This document shows positions 1-5,414 of a stretch of DNA of 7,950 nucleotides, piece after piece. Below the pieces are notes generated by a model. It did no database searches, was not told the DNA's origin, and worked only from the letters and a program-made list of their open reading frames with translations. Numbering within the stretch: the stretch's first letter is position 1; each line of letters opens with the position of its first letter. Origin of the DNA: CAZCWX01 sp964502465 (GTDB lineage Bacteria > Desulfobacterota > Binatia > Bin18); contig CAZCWX010000424.1 in assembly GCA_964502465.1 (NCBI GenBank), positions 1 to 7,950 on the forward strand. Direction: 5' to 3'. The translations under genes and the position numbers were made by a program.

Positions 1-3
1 CCA

Positions 4-72
4 TCGCAGTCTCCTTCCCTTCGTTGGTCGATGACAACCCCATGCCATCGTACTACGAAGCGGAGACTGCGA
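4..72. repeat. Long nested imperfect hairpin
   Basis: Three nested complementary arm pairs stack into one long stem: TCGCAGTCTCC (4-14) with GGAGACTGCGA (62-72), an 11-bp perfect outer stem; CTTCGT (19-24) with ACGAAG (55-60); and CGATG (29-33) with CATCG (46-50). The bulges are asymmetric (4 nt against 1 nt between outer and middle stems). It could be a miniature inverted-repeat element, the end of a mobile element lying to the left, or a structured RNA. I do not recognise a family. Confidence 0.5.
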
Positions 73-156
73 CTTCCCCTACAATTTCACATGGTTAGCG
101 TTCGCTTAGTGCGAGTGCCCTCTTGGGGCGAACGGTCTGTCAAGTTGTTGTTATTC

Positions 157-212
157 GTAGTAGCGACTTGAGTCGCTTGTCGGGCAGCAAAGACGACTGA
201 AGTCGTCACTAC
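157..212. repeat. Paired-hairpin repeat element
   Basis: Two perfect 7-bp hairpins with 2-nt tops lie back to back: AGCGACT (162-168) / AGTCGCT (171-177) and GACGACT (192-198) / AGTCGTC (201-207). The outer segments GTAGTAGCGACT (157-168) and AGTCGTCACTAC (201-212) are also near-complementary to each other (10 of 12), so the whole 56 bp is an inverted repeat that can fold either as one long stem or as two short ones. This resembles REP/BIME-type intergenic elements. Confidence 0.5.
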
Positions 213-309
213 CTACTCTGAAACTTGCCTGTGACGGACCGCTCAATCAGACCATTTACGGGTATCCCGGCACTCTACCACGATGACTTTGAGGGGGTTG
301 ATTGGGGCG

Positions 310-336
310 GCGTCATTCCCGCGAAAGCGGGAATCC
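310..336. repeat. REP-like palindrome with GAAA loop
   Basis: ATTCCCGC (315-322), GAAA (323-326), GCGGGAAT (327-334) forms a perfect 8-bp stem closed by a GNRA-type tetraloop. The flanks GTC and CCAG match the very widespread bacterial intergenic repeat whose translation gives VIPAKAGIQ. It is followed by a small CTCTC (342-346) / GAGAG (351-355) hairpin. Confidence 0.6.
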
Positions 337-367
337 AGGCACTCTCGCCTGAGAGGGTGCTGAAAAA

Positions 368-408
368 CACCCCGTTCACCCTTCGACAAGCTCAGGGCGA
401 ACGGGGTG
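368..408. repeat. Palindromic repeat, CTTCGACAAGCTCAGG core
   Basis: The arms CACCCCGTTC (368-377) and GAACGGGGTG (399-408) are perfectly complementary over 10 bp. They enclose the core CCCTTCGACAAGCTCAGGG, which is common in intergenic repeats of environmental bacteria. The first 13 nt of the core (379-391) recur exactly at 1480-1492, upstream of the His-rich gene. Confidence 0.6.
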
Positions 409-436
409 GGTATTGAAAATTGTTGAGGATTTTCCG

Positions 437-463
437 TTCGTGCTGAGCCTGTCGAAGCACGAA
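437..463. repeat. Palindromic repeat, same core in opposite orientation
   Basis: The arms TTCGTGCT (437-444) and AGCACGAA (456-463) are perfectly complementary around GAGCCTGTCGA. The inner sequence is the reverse complement of the CTTCGACAAGCTCAGG type core at 379-396 with one change, so this is a second family member in inverse orientation. Confidence 0.55.
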
Positions 464-510
464 GATCGACTTCTTAGACACACTCTGAGGCTTGTGCTTG
501 AAATCTCTGG

Positions 511-554
511 ATGCCCGCCGGAGCCTATCCTGAGCGGAGCCGAAGGGCGGGCAT
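511..554. repeat. Palindromic repeat, variant core
   Basis: The arms ATGCCCGCC (511-519) and GGCGGGCAT (546-554) are perfectly complementary over 9 bp. The interior ends in CCTGAGCGGAGCCGAAGGG, a variant of the CCCTTCG...CTCAGG core on the other strand. It lies about 50 bp downstream of the SDR stop codon. Confidence 0.55.
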
Positions 555-603
555 GACGGGAATGGCCTCTTCAAAATTAAGTTGACGAACTACGAGGACG
601 CTC

Positions 604-1368
604 CTATGCCAGCGTCACGCCCCCATCAACCACCAAGTTGTGGCCAGTGATAAAGTCTGAGGCTGGCGCAGCCAGAAAGAGCGCGGCCCCAACGATATCA
701 CGCGATTCACCCAAGCGGCGGAGTGGCGTCTGCCTGAGCATTTCTTGCTCGACTCCTTGTCGAACCAGATGCGGAGCGGTCATTCCAGTGCGCATGTACC
801 CTGGGCTGATACAGTTGACGAAAACACGATGTTTTGCCCAACGTAGTGCCAACACCCGAGTCAGTTGAATCACCCCAGCTTTAGCAACGGAGTAGGTCAG
901 TCCAGAGTTGACAATCATGCCAGAGATCGAGGCCGTGTTGATGATCTTGCCACCGCCATGGTCAATCATGTACCGACCGGCTGCTTGTGCACACAGAAAG
1001 ACACCGGTAAGATCCACGTCCAATTCCTCTCGCCACGCTTCTTCGCTCACTTCCTCTGGCTTGACGATCTTCAGCATCCCAGCGTTATTAAACGCAAAAT
1101 CCAAGCGCCCGAATTGTTCACAGGTGGACTGAACTAATCCCTCAACTTCGGTTTTGCGGGCGACGTTCGTGCAGAGTGCCAGCGCCCGCCCACCTTGCGC
1201 TTGCATCTCTTCTGCTACGCTTGCTGCTGCCGCCAGGTTAATATCGCTCACGATGACTGCCGCACCGGCTTCGGCAAGACCAAGCGCGATCGCTCGCCCG
1301 AGCCCCGAACCCCCACCAGTGACATAGCCGCATTTTCCAGAAAGATCGAATAAGGAATGTCCGCTCAT
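604..1368 (-). CDS. SDR family NAD(P)-dependent oxidoreductase
   Basis: A 254-residue classical short-chain dehydrogenase/reductase, full length for the family. Visible motifs are the cofactor glycine motif TGGGSGLG (residues 17-24), an acidic residue after the second strand (SDIN, D42) that favours NAD(H) over NADP(H), NNAG at 94-97, the Ser in NTASISG (S147), and the catalytic YSVAK (Y159, K163), followed by SPGYMRTGM. The C-terminus DGGVTLA is typical. The ATG start has an AAGGA ribosome site 7 nt upstream. It is probably a cytosolic oxidoreductase of an alcohol/ketone pair. The substrate cannot be read from the sequence, and many relatives are annotated generically or as 3-oxoacyl-ACP reductase-like. 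It is transcribed divergently from the metal cluster, and nothing links it functionally to that cluster. Confidence 0.93.
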   Translation of the reverse strand: MSGHSLFDLSGKCGYVTGGGSGLGRAIALGLAEAGAAVIVSDINLAAAASVAEEMQAQGGRALALCTNVARKTEVEGLVQSTCEQFGRLDFAFNNAGMLKIVKPEEVSEEAWREELDVDLTGVFLCAQAAGRYMIDHGGGKIINTASISGMIVNSGLTYSVAKAGVIQLTRVLALRWAKHRVFVNCISPGYMRTGMTAPHLVRQGVEQEMLRQTPLRRLGESRDIVGAALFLAAPASDFITGHNLVVDGGVTLA

Positions 1369-1517
1369 AATCCGTTCCTTTCAGCGGTCTTGTTGTACCT
1401 GGCCTGTCTGCATGGCGCAAGGAAAGGGAGGGCAGCACTCAGCAAAACTCTTTTCGTACTCTGCAAGTACTACCGTTTCCCCTTCGACAAGCGCGCAGAT
1501 TCTTTAGGTAGCACGAA

Positions 1518-1523
1518 TATAAA
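1518..1523 (+). promoter_or_regulatory. Possible -10 element for the His-rich gene
   Basis: TATAAA lies 5 nt upstream of the Zur-like dyad and 71 nt upstream of the start codon of the His-rich gene. No good -35 hexamer is visible at 16-18 nt spacing, so this is a suggestion only. If correct, the dyad would cover the transcription start, as expected for a repressor site. Confidence 0.3.
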
Positions 1524-1527
1524 AAAC

Positions 1528-1544
1528 ATGTTATCTGCTAACAT
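1528..1544. promoter_or_regulatory. Zur-box-like dyad (candidate operator)
   Basis: ATGTTATCTGCTAACAT is a 6-bp perfect dyad (ATGTTA, 5-nt spacer, TAACAT). As I recall it, the gammaproteobacterial Zur consensus has the core ATGTTATAnTATAACAT, also 17 bp, so both half-site sequence and spacing match. It sits 50 nt upstream of the His-rich gene and next to a TATAAA. What is seen is the dyad and its location. That it binds a Zur-type repressor is an inference, supported by the Fur-superfamily gene and metal-related genes downstream. It is also in the divergent region of the SDR gene. Confidence 0.5.
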
Positions 1545-1594
1545 CCGCAGGAAAGATCTGTTCGTCTAGGAAACCATAGCTGCAGCCCAGGAAT

Positions 1595-2062
1595 ATGAGA
1601 CACGTGCACAGACACAGGCACTTATTCCGTCGCCTTATTCCTATTGTTCTTGCGTCCTTCCTCTGTTTTCTCACTCAGCCTCAGATCGCTACTCTTCATC
1701 ATGACCATCATGATGGTGAACACTTCCACACGCATACCGATCTTTTTGTTTCTTTCATTGCTGCGCTGACACACTCACATCGTGATGACCACAACCACGA
1801 TCATGCTCATGGCAGAGCGCACACGCATGCACCCGTGAGACAGCCCCCTGTCTCCCATGCAACACCTGCGTATAGCTACCCTGATTCGTTTGCACGCGGC
1901 CATTGGCACACGTTCACTGCGCTGCAGCAAACGTGTGTGGTTACGGCACTCCAGCAACTGCCTCAGCGACTTGTCCAGTTTTTTTCTTTTCAGCAAAGGC
2001 AGGTCTTCTACGTTTCTTTTTCTGTACAGGTCCAGCCCCGTGCACCTCCTGTGACTTTCTAA
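1595..2062 (+). CDS. Exported histidine-rich protein, unknown family
   Basis: This 155-residue protein has a basic N-terminus (RHVHRHRHLFRR) followed by a hydrophobic stretch, about residues 14-27 (LIPIVLASFLCFLT), which looks like a signal peptide or single membrane anchor. Twenty-two of 155 residues are His, concentrated in 35-47 (HHDHHDGEHFHTH) and 60-78 (HSHRDDHNHDHAHGRAHTH). The C-terminal half is Gln-rich and less polar and ends in PRAPPVTF. His/Asp clusters of this kind bind Zn, Ni, Co or Cu, so a periplasmic metal-buffering or delivery role is inferred. The gene follows the Zur-like dyad and precedes the TonB receptor by 108 nt, suggesting one operon. Small His-rich proteins ending in an R(A/G)PP motif (DUF2946-like) occur beside TonB metal receptors, but membership is uncertain. 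The ribosome site (CAGGA) is close to the ATG. Confidence 0.72.
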   Translation: MRHVHRHRHLFRRLIPIVLASFLCFLTQPQIATLHHDHHDGEHFHTHTDLFVSFIAALTHSHRDDHNHDHAHGRAHTHAPVRQPPVSHATPAYSYPDSFARGHWHTFTALQQTCVVTALQQLPQRLVQFFSFQQRQVFYVSFSVQVQPRAPPVTF

Positions 2063-2110
2063 GTCAACTCACTGTCCCACTTTTCTCATCTGCACCAGAA
2101 GTGTGATAGC

Positions 2111-2166
2111 ACCTCCAGGGTAGGGTGTTCCTGCGTCAGGTTGCGATTGCACTGCATGAAGGAGGT
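2111..2166 (+). promoter_or_regulatory. TonB-receptor ribosome site with upstream complement
   Basis: AAGGAGGT (2159-2166) is a near-ideal Shine-Dalgarno sequence 4 nt before the ATG at 2171, and it decides that start over the upstream TTG at 2141 and the ATG at 2180. ACCTCC at 2111-2116 is the exact complement of GGAGGT (2161-2166), with a small CCTG/CAGG hairpin (2130-2133, 2137-2140) in between. The leader could therefore fold to hide the ribosome site. The pairing is only 6 bp, so regulation is speculative. Confidence 0.35.
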
Positions 2167-2170
2167 AGGT

Positions 2171-4336
2171 ATGCAACAGATGTACGTTCGCGAGGTGAGT
2201 ATCGTCTGCCTTTTGCTCACTGCTGGAACCGTACAGGCGCAGAGCAAAACAAGCGCAGTCGTCCCTCAGACAGTTGCTCAAACCACAACAGCACAGCCAC
2301 AAGACCTCGATCCGACAGGACAAGCCGAGGAAGCCACCACGCAACTTCCAGAAATCACCGTTCGGGATCGTCGTCCCGTTAGTGCGGCAACTGAACAGAA
2401 AATCCGCGAGAGAGACTTTCAGTTGCGCCCGCATAACACGACTTGGGAAATTCTCAATAACTTACCAGGGTTGATTGCTGGACAGCATGCTGGAGGTGGT
2501 AAGGCGATGCAGTACTTCCTGCGTGGCTTCGATAATGACCATGGCACCGATATCGCCATCTTTGTCGACGGTGTCCCGGTCAATATGGTCAGCCACGCTC
2601 ACGGACAGGGATACGCAGACCTCAACTTTCTCATCCCTGAGGTCGTTGACTACGTGGATTTTTACAAAGGTCCGTACTTTGCCGAATGGGGGGATTTTGC
2701 CAATTCTGGCACCGTCAACCTTATCACCAAAGAGCGTGCGACAGAAAACAGTCTGCAAGCACTCGGCGGGTTCTTTAACACTATGCGTTACACTGGACTC
2801 CTTTCCCCCAAAATTGGTCCTGTGCAAACCTTGATAGCGAATGAGGTCTATTTTAGTGATGGTCCATATAAGAACCCAGAAAACTTCTTCAAGTACAATT
2901 TCTTTGGCAAATTTACGGTCGCTCCGACTCCTGATGCGAAGTTGAGTCTGTGGACTTCATTTTATACAGGAGACTGGGATGCCTCAGGGCAAATTCCCCT
3001 GCGCGCGGTCCATTCCGGTCAACTCAACCGCTTTGGCTCCATTGACCCGAGCGAAGGGGGGCGCTCCGACCGCCAAAACGTCAATCTGATCTACACGGCC
3101 AACCCTCGTCCTGAGGAAAGTTGGTTTGTCCAACTGTACTTTAGTCGCTACAAATTACGCCTATTTTCCAACTTCACGTTCTTCAGATCCGACCCCGTGC
3201 GCGGTGATGGTATTAGCCAAGACGACAGCCGCGTCTTGTATGGTGGCCGACTCCGGTATAGTCGCTTATGGACTCTTGGGAGCATCCCAACGCAGAGTAC
3301 CATTGGCTTTGAGACCCGGAACGACGACGCTGATGTCGGACTCTTTCGCCAGGAAAAACGCCAGCGCTTTTCCACCACCACAAAAGTCAACGTTGAGGAG
3401 CGTTCGTTTAGCGGGTACCTGCAGCAAGAGTTTTTTCTCAGAGAGTGGATCCGCTTTCAAGCTGGATTGCGTGGAGATTTTTTCCTGTTTGACGTGAGCA
3501 ACCGCCTCCCCGCGAACGCGACCGACATGACCCCCATTCGCGGAAACACCACTGACGGGATCGTCAGCCCAAAAGCAAACCTCATTCTTACCCCTTTTTA
3601 CGACAGCAACACTCTGTGGCGGAACACCGAGTTTTTCCTGAATTTTGGTATGGGATTCCACTCCAACGATGCCCGCGATGCGGTGCAGGCTGGCGGCACG
3701 CCCTTAGCGCGTTCGACCGGTGGAGAACTCGGCGTTCGCACCAATCTGTGGAACCGGCTGGATCTCGCCGCTGCCCTCTGGATTCTCGATCTCGCTAGTG
3801 AATTGGTTTTCGTCGGTGACGAAGGGGTGACCGAGGCAAGCGGCCCGACTCGACGCTGGGGCATCGACTTTGAAACCCGCTATCAACTCTTTTCCTGGCT
3901 CATTGCGGACTTTGACTTGACGTACTCAGACCCGCGCTTCCGGGTGACTGGCGAGGCCATCCCCCTGGCGCCAACCTTGCTCATGCAGGGCGGCCTCACC
4001 GCCTATCTCACCGACGGTCTCTCCGGAGCAATTCGTCTGCGGTATTTGGACGACCGACCAGCCAATGAAGATCGGAGTCTCACCGCACGCGGGTATACGA
4101 TCCTCGACTTTATTCTTCGATACCGCTGGCGCAACGTCGAAGCGTCGATCCAGATCCTGAATTTCTCGAACCATGACTGGCGTGAGACCCAGTTCGCTAC
4201 CGACTCCTGCTTACGGCAAGAGGTTGGTGTTGATCCCCGTTGCCCGGCGAGCGGAGGAGGCGATGGTATTCCGGATATGAACTTTGTGCCGGGGTATCCC
4301 ATCAATCTGCGTGGCGGAGTAACCGTGTTTTTCTAA
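2171..4336 (+). CDS. TonB-dependent outer-membrane receptor
   Basis: This 721-residue protein is typical in length for a TonB-dependent receptor. The ATG at 2171 is preferred because of the strong AAGGAGGT upstream. Residues 1-23 form a signal peptide ending VQA before Q24. PEITVRD around residues 60-66 looks like the TonB box. The plug follows to about residue 190, with NNLPGL, the YFLRGF motif, VDGVPVN, HAHGQGYADLNFL and YKGPYFAEWGDFANSGTVNLIT. The remainder is the beta-barrel, ending NLRGGVTVFF with the C-terminal Phe recognised by the BAM machinery. A late loop has two Cys (DSC...PRCP) and a GDGIPD stretch. It should import a substrate using TonB energy. Substrate is not readable from sequence, but the His-rich gene and Zur-like site upstream, and LarC-N and Fur downstream, suggest a metal or metallophore, as with zinc receptor ZnuD. 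It is probably co-transcribed with the His-rich gene. Confidence 0.93.
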   Translation: MQQMYVREVSIVCLLLTAGTVQAQSKTSAVVPQTVAQTTTAQPQDLDPTGQAEEATTQLPEITVRDRRPVSAATEQKIRERDFQLRPHNTTWEILNNLPGLIAGQHAGGGKAMQYFLRGFDNDHGTDIAIFVDGVPVNMVSHAHGQGYADLNFLIPEVVDYVDFYKGPYFAEWGDFANSGTVNLITKERATENSLQALGGFFNTMRYTGLLSPKIGPVQTLIANEVYFSDGPYKNPENFFKYNFFGKFTVAPTPDAKLSLWTSFYTGDWDASGQIPLRAVHSGQLNRFGSIDPSEGGRSDRQNVNLIYTANPRPEESWFVQLYFSRYKLRLFSNFTFFRSDPVRGDGISQDDSRVLYGGRLRYSRLWTLGSIPTQSTIGFETRNDDADVGLFRQEKRQRFSTTTKVNVEERSFSGYLQQEFFLREWIRFQAGLRGDFFLFDVSNRLPANATDMTPIRGNTTDGIVSPKANLILTPFYDSNTLWRNTEFFLNFGMGFHSNDARDAVQAGGTPLARSTGGELGVRTNLWNRLDLAAALWILDLASELVFVGDEGVTEASGPTRRWGIDFETRYQLFSWLIADFDLTYSDPRFRVTGEAIPLAPTLLMQGGLTAYLTDGLSGAIRLRYLDDRPANEDRSLTARGYTILDFILRYRWRNVEASIQILNFSNHDWRETQFATDSCLRQEVGVDPRCPASGGGDGIPDMNFVPGYPINLRGGVTVFF

Positions 4337-4383
4337 CTCCGGCTTTCTCCACTGGATGGAGTACAACCTCTTGCTATCGAGAG

Positions 4384-4405
4384 AGACACCCTTCTTAGGG
4401 TGTCT
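4384..4405 (+). terminator. Hairpin terminator after the TonB receptor gene
   Basis: AGACACCC (4384-4391), TTCTTA loop (4392-4397), GGGTGTCT (4398-4405) gives a perfect 8-bp stem, extendable by one A-T and one G-T pair. A short T run (TTT, 4405-4407) follows. It lies 48 nt after the receptor stop codon. The short T run makes it a moderate terminator, so partial read-through into larC is possible. Beyond it, 4406-4469 may hold the larC promoter (TTGACC at 4410-4415), but no well-spaced -10 is evident. Confidence 0.65.
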
Positions 4406-4469
4406 TTACTTGACCAGGCAAAACCCGCTATGACCCTACTCAATACGTAACCTGCGGTGAAACCACAGC

Positions 4470-5333
4470 ATGCAAATCGCTTATTTTGATGCGTTCTCTG
4501 GTATTAGCGGGGACATGACAGTCGGTGCGTTGTTACACCTCGGCGTGTCCCTTGATGCGCTACGTGCCGAACTCGCCAAACTCCCGCTTACAGGGTATCG
4601 TCTGGACCAAACGGAACGTCAGCCGAGTGGGATTCGCGCGACCAAGTTTCATGTTGAGATTAGTGAACCGTTGGAGGAACGGAGCTTTCACGCCATTGCC
4701 CAGATGCTGCAAGAAAGTCTGCTGACCCAACCGGTCAAAGAGGTTGCTCTACAGATTTTTACCGTTCTGGCCGCGGCTGAGGGGCGGGTCCACGGCATTC
4801 CCACTGAGGCAGTGCATTTCCATGAAGTCGGCGCAGTCGATTCCATCGTCGATATTGTGGGAACTGCCTTTGGCTTATACACTTTGGGCATTGAAAAAGT
4901 CTACGTCTCATCTCTACCTATGGGCAGAGGTCTGGTACCATCACGGCACGGGGTTCTGCCGATTCCTGCACCAGCAACCGTCGAACTGCTAAAAGGGCTC
5001 CAGGTGCGACTCGAAGATGGCGGCGCTGAACTCGTGACTCCCACAGGTGCAGCGATCGTTGCCGCGGTTGCTCAACAAGGAGCGATTCCACCCATACAAC
5101 TAACCGCAGTAGGCTACGGCGCTGGCGAGCGTAGCCTGCCAGACCGCCCTAACCTCCTCCGTATCCTTGTGGGGAGGACGGAGGTCTCCTCCCAAACAGG
5201 GAGGCTGGTACAATCTGCACCAACCAGCACAAATGTCAATCCAGGGGTGCGTGAGCTTGAGGGAAAGACGAAACAAGAACACTCCCATTCCCATCTTGGA
5301 CATCTTCCCCCCCATCATCATGAAACGGAGTAG
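4470..5333 (+). CDS. LarC-like (DUF111) protein, N-terminal domain only, His-rich tail
   Basis: This 287-residue protein matches the N-terminal part of LarC, the nickel insertase of the pincer cofactor of lactate racemase. Motifs are FDAFSGISGDM (6-16), VHFHEVGAVDSIVDI (115-129), HGVLPIPAPAT (160-170), ELVTPTGAA (187-195) and GYGAGERSLPDRPNLLR (215-231). Homology stops near residue 237. Full-length LarC runs to about 400 residues with a C-terminal domain linked to CTP use. Here that part is replaced by a polar linker and a tail with seven His (271-284). No frame in the 70 nt before the next gene could encode the missing domain. No larA, larB or larE is in the window. It may therefore be a metal chaperone or store rather than a cofactor-forming enzyme (inference). 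GGTGA 9 nt before the ATG is the likely ribosome site. Neighbours are a TonB receptor and a Fur-family gene. Confidence 0.85.
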   Translation: MQIAYFDAFSGISGDMTVGALLHLGVSLDALRAELAKLPLTGYRLDQTERQPSGIRATKFHVEISEPLEERSFHAIAQMLQESLLTQPVKEVALQIFTVLAAAEGRVHGIPTEAVHFHEVGAVDSIVDIVGTAFGLYTLGIEKVYVSSLPMGRGLVPSRHGVLPIPAPATVELLKGLQVRLEDGGAELVTPTGAAIVAAVAQQGAIPPIQLTAVGYGAGERSLPDRPNLLRILVGRTEVSSQTGRLVQSAPTSTNVNPGVRELEGKTKQEHSHSHLGHLPPHHHETE

Positions 5334-5338
5334 TTCAC

Positions 5339-5404
5339 GTGAGTATGGTTTACACTAAGACCGTCCATCTCCGTTGCAGCACCGTTCGCGAAACGCTAGG
5401 ATAA
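5339..5404 (+). CDS. Possible 21-codon leader ORF before the Fur-family gene
   Basis: From GTG at 5339 (or ATG at 5345) a short frame runs to TAA at 5402-5404, which overlaps the ATG at 5404 as TAATG, the arrangement used for translational coupling. GGAG at 5327-5330, inside the end of larC, is 8 nt before the GTG. The peptide (TKTVHLRCSTVRETLG at its end) is not recognised. It may be chance; the coupling geometry is the only reason to list it. Confidence 0.2.
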   Translation: MSMVYTKTVHLRCSTVRETLG

Positions 5405-5414
5405 TGGCCATTAT
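5401..5414. promoter_or_regulatory. Perfect 14-bp palindrome over the regulator start (candidate operator)
   Basis: ATAATGGCCATTAT is identical to its reverse complement and, with the preceding G, begins GATAATGG, resembling one end of a Fur-box hexamer array (GATAAT...ATTATC). It covers ATG codons 5404 and 5413 of the Fur-family gene. If it is an autoregulatory operator, the true start may be the ATG at 5428, or binding may block elongation or initiation there. The spacing differs from the Zur-like dyad at 1528-1544, so it may be recognised differently. Confidence 0.35.

Larger units (their letters stand above)
1..603. other. Gene-free region rich in palindromic repeats
   Basis: No credible coding region is seen here. 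The two short open frames (225-416 plus, 392-574 minus) translate the repeats themselves, giving peptides such as VIPAKAGIQ and LRQAQGER, which are well-known artefacts of these repeats. The stretch contains at least six separate hairpin-forming elements (4-72, 157-212, 310-336, 368-408, 437-463, 511-554), listed individually. There is also a weak inverted pair GTTCGC (100-105) / GCGAAC (128-133). The region lies downstream of the minus-strand SDR gene, so some hairpins could help end its transcript, but none carries a clear T-tract on that strand. Confidence 0.75.

Noticed and set aside
225..416. 63-residue plus-strand open frame
   Set aside because: It is a translation of intergenic repeats (VIPAKAGIQ, TLRQAQGER), with no ribosome site.
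392..574. 60-residue minus-strand open frame
   Set aside because: It is also made of repeat translation (FGSAQDRL, LRQAQHER) and has no recognisable domain.
1..603. CRISPR array
   Set aside because: The repeats differ in sequence and orientation, have no regular spacing or spacers of constant length, and no cas gene is present.
865..1137. Plus-strand open frames across the SDR gene (638-1137)
   Set aside because: They are antisense shadows of the SDR coding sequence, which has full family motifs.
2141..2170. TTG at 2141 as the start of the TonB receptor
   Set aside because: It would place the signal peptide after a charged 10-residue extension and would ignore the AAGGAGGT immediately before the ATG at 2171.
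2063..2170. Cobalamin riboswitch ahead of the TonB receptor
   Set aside because: The conserved B12-box and core elements are not seen in this 108-nt gap, which is also too short for the usual aptamer.
5160..5403. Programmed frameshift to a LarC2 domain, as in split LarC proteins of lactobacilli
   Set aside because: CCCAAAC at 5191-5197 resembles a slippery heptamer, but it is out of the required phase, and only about 200 nt remain before the Fur-family gene, too little for the roughly 150-residue domain. Other frames show no LarC-like sequence.
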